Positions 57,292 through 64,000 of a stretch of DNA of 64,000 nucleotides are shown piece after piece (position 1 is the first letter of the stretch; every line of letters begins with the position of its first letter). The stretch is taken from positions 304,210-368,209 of the forward strand of contig CAUPSS010000178.1 in NCBI GenBank assembly GCA_963514095.1, given 5' to 3'. The notes under the pieces are model-generated. The model ran no database searches. It had not been told where the DNA came from and worked only from the letters and a program-made list of their open reading frames with translations. The translations under genes were made by a program, and so were the position numbers. Source of the DNA: Eutrigla gurnardus (Eukaryota; Chordata; Actinopteri; Perciformes; Triglidae).

Positions 57292-59115
57292 TATTAGGCT
57301 GGAAAAGGGTATGTCGCGGCGACATATGCAAATAGCGTCCGCTAGGAATGTCGTAGAGAGCTGAAAGTAAGAAATGAGCATCGTTCAGACAATTTTCTAT
57401 CATGGGGGGGGCACTTCAAAAGTCGGACTTCCGGTGTCCCTAGCTCGTGACCGGAAGTAGTAGACCGGAAGTGGGTGGTGTCCACTCAAAGGTCTGGCCG
57501 AGACGAGTCCATAGACGTCTGAACCATCTCCGTGGCACTTACCGTTGGCGAGATATAGCGGGATGTCGTTCCCCCATAGACTCCCATGTTAAATGGATGT
57601 CGTCCTTGCAAAACTCCTAAGTGTTTTGTCGTTGTATGGGTAGGGGACATTGCAGAAACCACTGAGGAGCATGAATCAGGCAATTTCATTTCCTTTGAAA
57701 AGGCGGACCGGAAGTGGCCGTGTCTCGGCCGGGGAGGGTCCGCGAGCCTCATGTTGGGTGTCCACGTGTAGGTCTGGCCGAGACGAGTCCATAGACATCT
57801 GAACCATCCCCGTGGCACGTACCGTTGGCGAGATACCGCGAGATGTCGTTCCCCCATAGACTCCCATGTTAAATGGATGTCGGCCTTGAAAAGTTCCTAA
57901 GTGTTTTGTCGTTGTATGGAAAGGGGACATCCCAGAGACCACTTAGGAGCATGAATCAGGCAATTTTATTTTCTTGTAAAACGCGGACCGGAAGTGGCCG
58001 TATCTCGGCCCAGGAAGGTCCCGCGGACCTCATGTTGGGTGTCTAAGTGAAGGTCTGGCCGAGACGAGTCCATAGATGTCTGAACCATCTCCGTGGCACG
58101 TACCGTTGGCGAGATACCGCGAGATGTCGCTCCCCCATAGACTCCCATGTTAAATGGATGTCCCCCCTTGAAAAACGACCAAGTGTTTTGGAATAACGTG
58201 TCTCCAGAACATGCATAGGAGCACGTTTCAGGCCATTTGGAGTCGAATGGTCCCTATATTGGCATGTGCCATGTGTCAGACACTTGGTGATATTTAGGGT
58301 TTGGGTTGGGGTTGGGTTGGGTCTTGGGTTTGTGTTGGTGTTAGGGTTTTGGGTTGTATTTTGGGTTTAGTTTTGGGTCAGGTAGTTAGGGTTAGGATGA
58401 GAGGTTCCTGGTAGGGTTATATATAGTAAGTGGGCCGTGTTGGGTGTCCACGTGTAGGTCTGGCCGAGACGAGTCCATAGACATCTGAACCATCCCCGTG
58501 GCACGTACCGTTGGCGAGATACCGCGAGATGTCGTTCCCCCATAGACTCCCATGTTAAATGGATGTCGGCCTTGAAAAGTTCCTAAGTGTTTTGTCGTTG
58601 TATGGAAAGGGGACATCCCAGAGACCACTTAGGAGCATGAATCAGGCAATTTTATTTTCTTGTAAAACGCGGACCGGAAGTGGCCGTATCTCGGCCCAGG
58701 AAGGTCCCGCGGACCTCATGTTGGGTGTCTAAGTGAAGGTCTGGCCGAGACGAGTCCATAGATGTCTGAACCATCTCCGTGGCACGTACCGTTGGCGAGA
58801 TACCGCGAGATGTCGCTCCCCCATAGACTCCCATGTTAAATGGATGTCCCCCCTTGAAAAACGACCAAGTGTTTTGGAATAACGTGTCTCCAGAACATGC
58901 ATAGGAGCACGTTTCAGGCCATTTGGAGTCGAATGGTCCCTATATTGGCATGTGCCATGTGTCAGACACTTGGTGATATTTAGGGTTTGGGTTGGGGTTG
59001 GGTTGGGTCTTGGGTTTGTGTTGGTGTTAGGGTTTTGGGTTGTATTTTGGGTTTAGTTTTGGGTCAGGTAGTTAGGGTTAGGATGAGAGGTTCCTGGTAG
59101 GGTTATATATAGTAA
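57292..59115. repeat. Subtelomeric satellite block 4
   Basis: A full copy with two 686-bp units (offset 686 between 57,966 and 58,652), ending ATATAGTAAGTG before the next TTAGGG tract. No gene. Confidence 0.95.
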
Positions 59116-59299
59116 GTGGGTTAGGGTTAGGGTTAGGGTTAGGGTTAGGGTTAGGGTTAGGGTTAGGGTTAGGGTTAGGGTTAGGGTTAGGGTTAGGGTT
59201 AGGGTTAGGGTTAGGGTTAGGGTTAGGGTTAGGGTTAGGGTTAGGGTTAGGGTTAGGGTTAGGGTTAGGGTTAGGGTTAGGGTTAGGGTTAGGGTTAGG
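59116..59299 (+). repeat. Interstitial TTAGGG tract 6
   Basis: Same length as tract 3, at an offset of 3,778 bp. Confidence 0.98.
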
Positions 59300-59536
59300 T
59301 ATTAGGCTGGAAAAGGGTATGTCGCGGCGACATATGCAAATAGCGTCCGCTAGGAATGTCGTAGAGAGCTGAAAGTAAGAAATGAGCATCGTTCAGACAA
59401 TTTTCTATCATGGGGGGGGCACTTCAAAAGTCGGACTTCCGGTGTCCCTAGCTCGTGACCGGAAGTAGTAGACCGGAAGTGGGTGGTGTCCACTCAAAGG
59501 TCTGGCCGAGACGAGTCCATAGACGTCTGAACCATC
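59300..59536. repeat. Truncated satellite copy, duplicate of 55,522-55,758
   Basis: Identical boundaries, including the abrupt stop at GAACCATC, offset 3,778 bp. Confidence 0.95.
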
Positions 59537-59655
59537 TAGGGTTAGGGTTAGGGTTAGGGTTAGGGTTAGGGTTAGGGTTAGGGTTAGGGTTAGGGTTAGG
59601 GGTTAGGGTTAGGGTTAGGGTTAGGGTTAGGGTTAGGGTTAGGGTTAGGGTTAGG
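59537..59655 (+). repeat. Interstitial TTAGGG tract 7 with one variant
   Basis: Same length as tract 4, with the GGGG variant again 62 bp in (59,599). Confidence 0.98.
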
Positions 59656-60682
59656 TATTAGGCTGGAAAAGGGTATGTCGCGGCGACATATGCAAATAGC
59701 GTCCGCTAGGAATGTCGTAGAGAGCTGAAAGTAAGAAATGAGCATCGTTCAGACAATTTTCTATCATGGGGGGGGCACTTCAAAAGTCGGACTTCCGGTG
59801 TCCCTAGCTCGTGACCGGAAGTAGTAGACCGGAAGTGGGTGGTGTCCACTCAAAGGTCTGGCCGAGACGAGTCCATAGACGTCTGAACCATCTCCGTGGC
59901 ACTTACCGTTGGCGAGATATAGCGGGATGTCGTTCCCCCATAGACTCCCATGTTAAATGGATGTCGTCCTTGCAAAACTCCTAAGTGTTTTGTCGTTGTA
60001 TGGGTAGGGGACATTGCAGAAACCACTGAGGAGCATGAATCAGGCAATTTCATTTCCTTTGAAAAGGCGGACCGGAAGTGGCCGTGTCTCGGCCGGGGAG
60101 GGTCCGCGAGCCTCATGTTGGGTGTCCACGTGTAGGTCTGGCCGAGACGAGTCCATAGACATCTGAACCATCCCCGTGGCACGTACCGTTGGCGAGATAC
60201 CGCGAGATGTCGTTCCCCCATAGACTCCCATGTTAAATGGATGTCGGCCTTGAAAAGTTCCTAAGTGTTTTGTCGTTGTATGGAAAGGGGACATCCCAGA
60301 GACCACTTAGGAGCATGAATCAGGCAATTTTATTTTCTTGTAAAACGCGGACCGGAAGTGGCCGTATCTCGGCCCAGGAAGGTCCCGCGGACCTCATGTT
60401 GGGTGTCTAAGTGAAGGTCTGGCCGAGACGAGTCCATAGATGTCTGAACCATCTCCGTGGCACGTACCGTTGGCGAGATACCGCGAGATGTCGCTCCCCC
60501 ATAGACTCCCATGTTAAATGGATGTCCCCCCTTGAAAAACGACCAAGTGTTTTGGAATAACGTGTCTCCAGAACATGCATAGGAGCACGTTTCAGGCCAT
60601 TTGGAGTCGAATGGTCCCTATATTGGCATGTGCCATGTGTCAGACACTTGGTGATATTTAGGGTTTGGGTTGGGGTTGGGTT
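59656..60682. repeat. Last subtelomeric satellite block
   Basis: Duplicate of 55,878-56,904 at offset 3,778, with the same truncation in the TTGGG-rich stretch. It is the most distal non-telomeric DNA in the window. Confidence 0.95.
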
Positions 60683-63600
60683 GGGTTAGGGTTAGGGTTA
60701 GGGTTAGGGTTAGGGTTAGGGTTAGGGTTAGGGTTAGGGTTAGGGTTAGGGTTAGGGTTAGGGTTAGGGTTAGGGTTAGGGTTAGGGTTAGGGTTAGGGT
60801 TAGGGTTAGGGTTAGGGTTAGGGTTAGGGTTAGGGTTAGGGTTAGGGTTAGGGTTAGGGTTAGGGTTAGGGTTAGGGTTAGGGTTAGGGTTAGGGTTAGG
60901 GTTAGGGTTAGGGTTAGGGGTTAGGGTTAGGGTTAGGGTTAGGGTTAGGGTTAGGGTTAGGGTTAGGGTTAGGGTTAGGGTTAGGGTTAGGGTTAGGGTT
61001 AGGGTTAGGGTTAGGGTTAGGGTTAGGGTTAGGGTTAGGGTTAGGGTTAGGGTTAGGGTTAGGGTTAGGGTTAGGGTTAGGGTTAGGGTTAGGGTTAGGG
61101 TTAGGGTTAGGGTTAGGGTTAGGGTTAGGGTTAGGGTTAGGGTTAGGGTTAGGGTTAGGGTTAGGGTTAGGGTTAGGGTTAGGGTTAGGGTTAGGGTTAG
61201 GGTTAGGGTTAGGGTTAGGGTTAGGGTTAGGGTTAGGGTTAGGGTTAGGGTTAGGGTTAGGGTTAGGGTTAGGGTTAGGGTTAGGGTTAGGGTTAGGGTT
61301 AGGGTTAGGGTTAGGGTTAGGGTTAGGGTTAGGGTTAGGGTTAGGGTTAGGGTTAGGGTTAGGGTTAGGGTTAGGGTTAGGGTTAGGGTTAGGGTTAGGG
61401 TTAGGGTTAGGGTTAGGGTTAGGGTTAGGGTTAGGGTTAGGGTTAGGGTTAGGGTTAGGGTTAGGGTTAGGGTTAGGGTTAGGGTTAGGGTTAGGGTTAG
61501 GGTTAGGGTTAGGGTTAGGGTTAGGGTTAGGGTTAGGGTTAGGGTTAGGGTTAGGGTTAGGGTTAGGGTTAGGGTTAGGGTTAGGGTTAGGGTTAGGGTT
61601 AGGGTTAGGGTTAGGGTTAGGGTTAGGGTTAGGGTTAGGGTTAGGGTTAGGGTTAGGGTTAGGGTTAGGGTTAGGGTTAGGGTTAGGGTTAGGGTTAGGG
61701 TTAGGGTTAGGGTTAGGGTTAGGGTTAGGGTTAGGGTTAGGGTTAGGGTTAGGGTTAGGGTTAGGGTTAGGGTTAGGGTTAGGGTTAGGGTTAGGGTTAG
61801 GGTTAGGGTTAGGGTTAGGGTTAGGGTTAGGGTTAGGGTTAGGGTTAGGGTTAGGGTTAGGGTTAGGGTTAGGGTTAGGGTTAGGGTTAGGGTTAGGGTT
61901 AGGGTTAGGGTTAGGGTTAGGGTTAGGGTTAGGGTTAGGGTTAGGGTTAGGGTTAGGGTTAGGGTTAGGGTTAGGGTTAGGGTTAGGGTTAGGGTTAGGG
62001 TTAGGGTTAGGGTTAGGGTTAGGGTTAGGGTTAGGGTTAGGGTTAGGGTTAGGGTTAGGGTTAGGGTTAGGGTTAGGGTTAGGGTTAGGGTTAGGGTTAG
62101 GGTTAGGGTTAGGGTTAGGGTTAGGGTTAGGGTTAGGGTTAGGGTTAGGGTTAGGGTTAGGGTTAGGGTTAGGGTTAGGGTTAGGGTTAGGGTTAGGGTT
62201 AGGGTTAGGGTTAGGGTTAGGGTTAGGGTTAGGGTTAGGGTTAGGGTTAGGGTTAGGGTTAGGGTTAGGGTTAGGGTTAGGGTTAGGGTTAGGGTTAGGG
62301 TTAGGGTTAGGGTTAGGGTTAGGGTTAGGGTTAGGGTTAGGGTTAGGGTTAGGGTTAGGGTTAGGGTTAGGGTTAGGGTTAGGGTTAGGGTTAGGGTTAG
62401 GGTTAGGGTTAGGGTTAGGGTTAGGGTTAGGGTTAGGGTTAGGGTTAGGGTTAGGGTTAGGGTTAGGGTTAGGGTTAGGGTTAGGGTTAGGGTTAGGGTT
62501 AGGGTTAGGGTTAGGGTTAGGGTTAGGGTTAGGGTTAGGGTTAGGGTTAGGGTTAGGGTTAGGGTTAGGGTTAGGGTTAGGGTTAGGGTTAGGGTTAGGG
62601 TTAGGGTTAGGGTTAGGGTTAGGGTTAGGGTTAGGGTTAGGGTTAGGGTTAGGGTTAGGGTTAGGGTTAGGGTTAGGGTTAGGGTTAGGGTTAGGGTTAG
62701 GGTTAGGGTTAGGGTTAGGGTTAGGGTTAGGGTTAGGGTTAGGGTTAGGGTTAGGGTTAGGGTTAGGGTTAGGGTTAGGGTTAGGGTTAGGGTTAGGGTT
62801 AGGGTTAGGGTTAGGGTTAGGGTTAGGGTTAGGGTTAGGGTTAGGGTTAGGGTTAGGGTTAGGGTTAGGGTTAGGGTTAGGGTTAGGGTTAGGGTTAGGG
62901 TTAGGGTTAGGGTTAGGGTTAGGGTTAGGGTTAGGGTTAGGGTTAGGGTTAGGGTTAGGGTTAGGGTTAGGGTTAGGGTTAGGGTTAGGGTTAGGGTTAG
63001 GGTTAGGGTTAGGGTTAGGGTTAGGGTTAGGGTTAGGGTTAGGGTTAGGGTTAGGGTTAGGGTTAGGGTTAGGGTTAGGGTTAGGGTTAGGGTTAGGGTT
63101 AGGGTTAGGGTTAGGGTTAGGGTTAGGGTTAGGGTTAGGGTTAGGGTTAGGGTTAGGGTTAGGGTTAGGGTTAGGGTTAGGGTTAGGGTTAGGGTTAGGG
63201 TTAGGGTTAGGGTTAGGGTTAGGGTTAGGGTTAGGGTTAGGGTTAGGGTTAGGGTTAGGGTTAGGGTTAGGGTTAGGGTTAGGGTTAGGGTTAGGGTTAG
63301 GGTTAGGGTTAGGGTTAGGGTTAGGGTTAGGGTTAGGGTTAGGGTTAGGGTTAGGGTTAGGGTTAGGGTTAGGGTTAGGGTTAGGGTTAGGGTTAGGGTT
63401 AGGGTTAGGGTTAGGGTTAGGGTTAGGGTTAGGGTTAGGGTTAGGGTTAGGGTTAGGGTTAGGGTTAGGGTTAGGGTTAGGGTTAGGGTTAGGGTTAGGG
63501 TTAGGGTTAGGGTTAGGGTTAGGGTTAGGGTTAGGGTTAGGGTTAGGGTTAGGGTTAGGGTTAGGGTTAGGGTTAGGGTTAGGGTTAGGGTTAGGGTTAG

Positions 63601-64000
63601 GGTTAGGGTTAGGGTTAGGGTTAGGGTTAGGGTTAGGGTTAGGGTTAGGGTTAGGGTTAGGGTTAGGGTTAGGGTTAGGGTTAGGGTTAGGGTTAGGGTT
63701 AGGGTTAGGGTTAGGGTTAGGGTTAGGGTTAGGGTTAGGGTTAGGGTTAGGGTTAGGGTTAGGGTTAGGGTTAGGGTTAGGGTTAGGGTTAGGGTTAGGG
63801 TTAGGGTTAGGGTTAGGGTTAGGGTTAGGGTTAGGGTTAGGGTTAGGGTTAGGGTTAGGGTTAGGGTTAGGGTTAGGGTTAGGGTTAGGGTTAGGGTTAG
63901 GGTTAGGGTTAGGGTTAGGGTTAGGGTTAGGGTTAGGGTTAGGGTTAGGGTTAGGGTTAGGGTTAGGGTTAGGGTTAGGGTTAGGGTTAGGGTTAGGGTT
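60683..64000 (+). repeat. Terminal telomere, (TTAGGG)n, about 3.3 kb
   Basis: About 550 hexamers with one variant (GGGG at 60,917-60,920), 234 bp from the start. The rest is perfect to the window end. The G-rich strand runs toward the right edge, as expected for a chromosome end copied by telomerase. The perfection of the outer part contrasts with the degenerate TTAGGG-like DNA further inside. Confidence 0.99.

Noticed and set aside
50977..60512. Recurring open frames of 60-123 codons in the subtelomeric satellite (MGERHLAVSR, MVSGMSPFHT, MGVYGGATSR types)
   Set aside because: They recur because the DNA recurs. The internal 280-bp period makes overlapping frames of the same sequence, and no domain or frame preservation argues for coding.
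50642..60924. Open frames encoding NPNPNP, LGLGLG or VRVRVR runs
   Set aside because: These are direct translations of TTAGGG repeats in different frames.

Overview
This window is the physical end of a chromosome. It finishes, reading left to right, in about 3.3 kb of near-perfect TTAGGG repeats (60,683-64,000), with the G-rich strand running 5' to 3' off the right edge, so right is telomeric and left is centromeric. TTAGGG telomeres, endonuclease-bearing Penelope-like retroelements and abundant mini- and microsatellites fit a metazoan, most likely a fish. That assignment is an inference. There are no bacterial-type genes, and I recognise no host protein-coding gene.

Layout. (1) 1-28,990: one continuous 40/41-bp minisatellite of roughly 700 units, built from multi-kilobase internal duplications (offsets 4,439, 5,611, 6,255 and 25,103 bp). 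(2) 28,989-29,019: a short TTAGGG tract. (3) 29,020 to about 34,985: a Penelope-like element (PLE-1) on the minus strand with two long intact ORFs, a 3'-terminal hairpin, a duplicated 5' leader and a candidate hammerhead ribozyme. (4) About 34,986-44,100: microsatellites, degenerate telomere-like DNA and several tandem repeat families (156/176 bp, 89 bp, 216 bp, about 0.7 kb). (5) About 44,100-48,680: a second, diverged Penelope-like element (PLE-2), also minus strand, with ORF1 and ORF2 overlapping in the -1 frame at a U UUU UUA heptamer. (6) 48,681-50,664: a same-length duplicate of 36,870-38,853. (7) 50,665-60,682: a subtelomeric satellite with 280-bp, 686-bp and larger periodicities, interrupted by seven TTAGGG tracts. 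(8) 60,683-64,000: the terminal telomere.

How the parts may work together. Both elements encode (ORF1) a conserved helical domain, a proline-rich linker and a C-terminal SGNH/GDSL-type hydrolase domain, and (ORF2) a Penelope-type reverse transcriptase with a C-terminal GIY-YIG nuclease. Both point away from the telomere. PLE-1's RNA 3' end abuts TTAGGG repeats on the strand expected if a chromosome 3' end primed cDNA synthesis. In PLE-1 the 193-bp leader duplication begins exactly at the predicted hammerhead scissile bond, which suggests that ribozyme cleavage defines RNA 5' ends. The most interesting reading is a telomere-attaching, SGNH-encoding, ribozyme-processed Penelope-like family that expresses its polymerase by frameshifting or reinitiation, set in a chromosome end repeatedly truncated, healed and re-extended.
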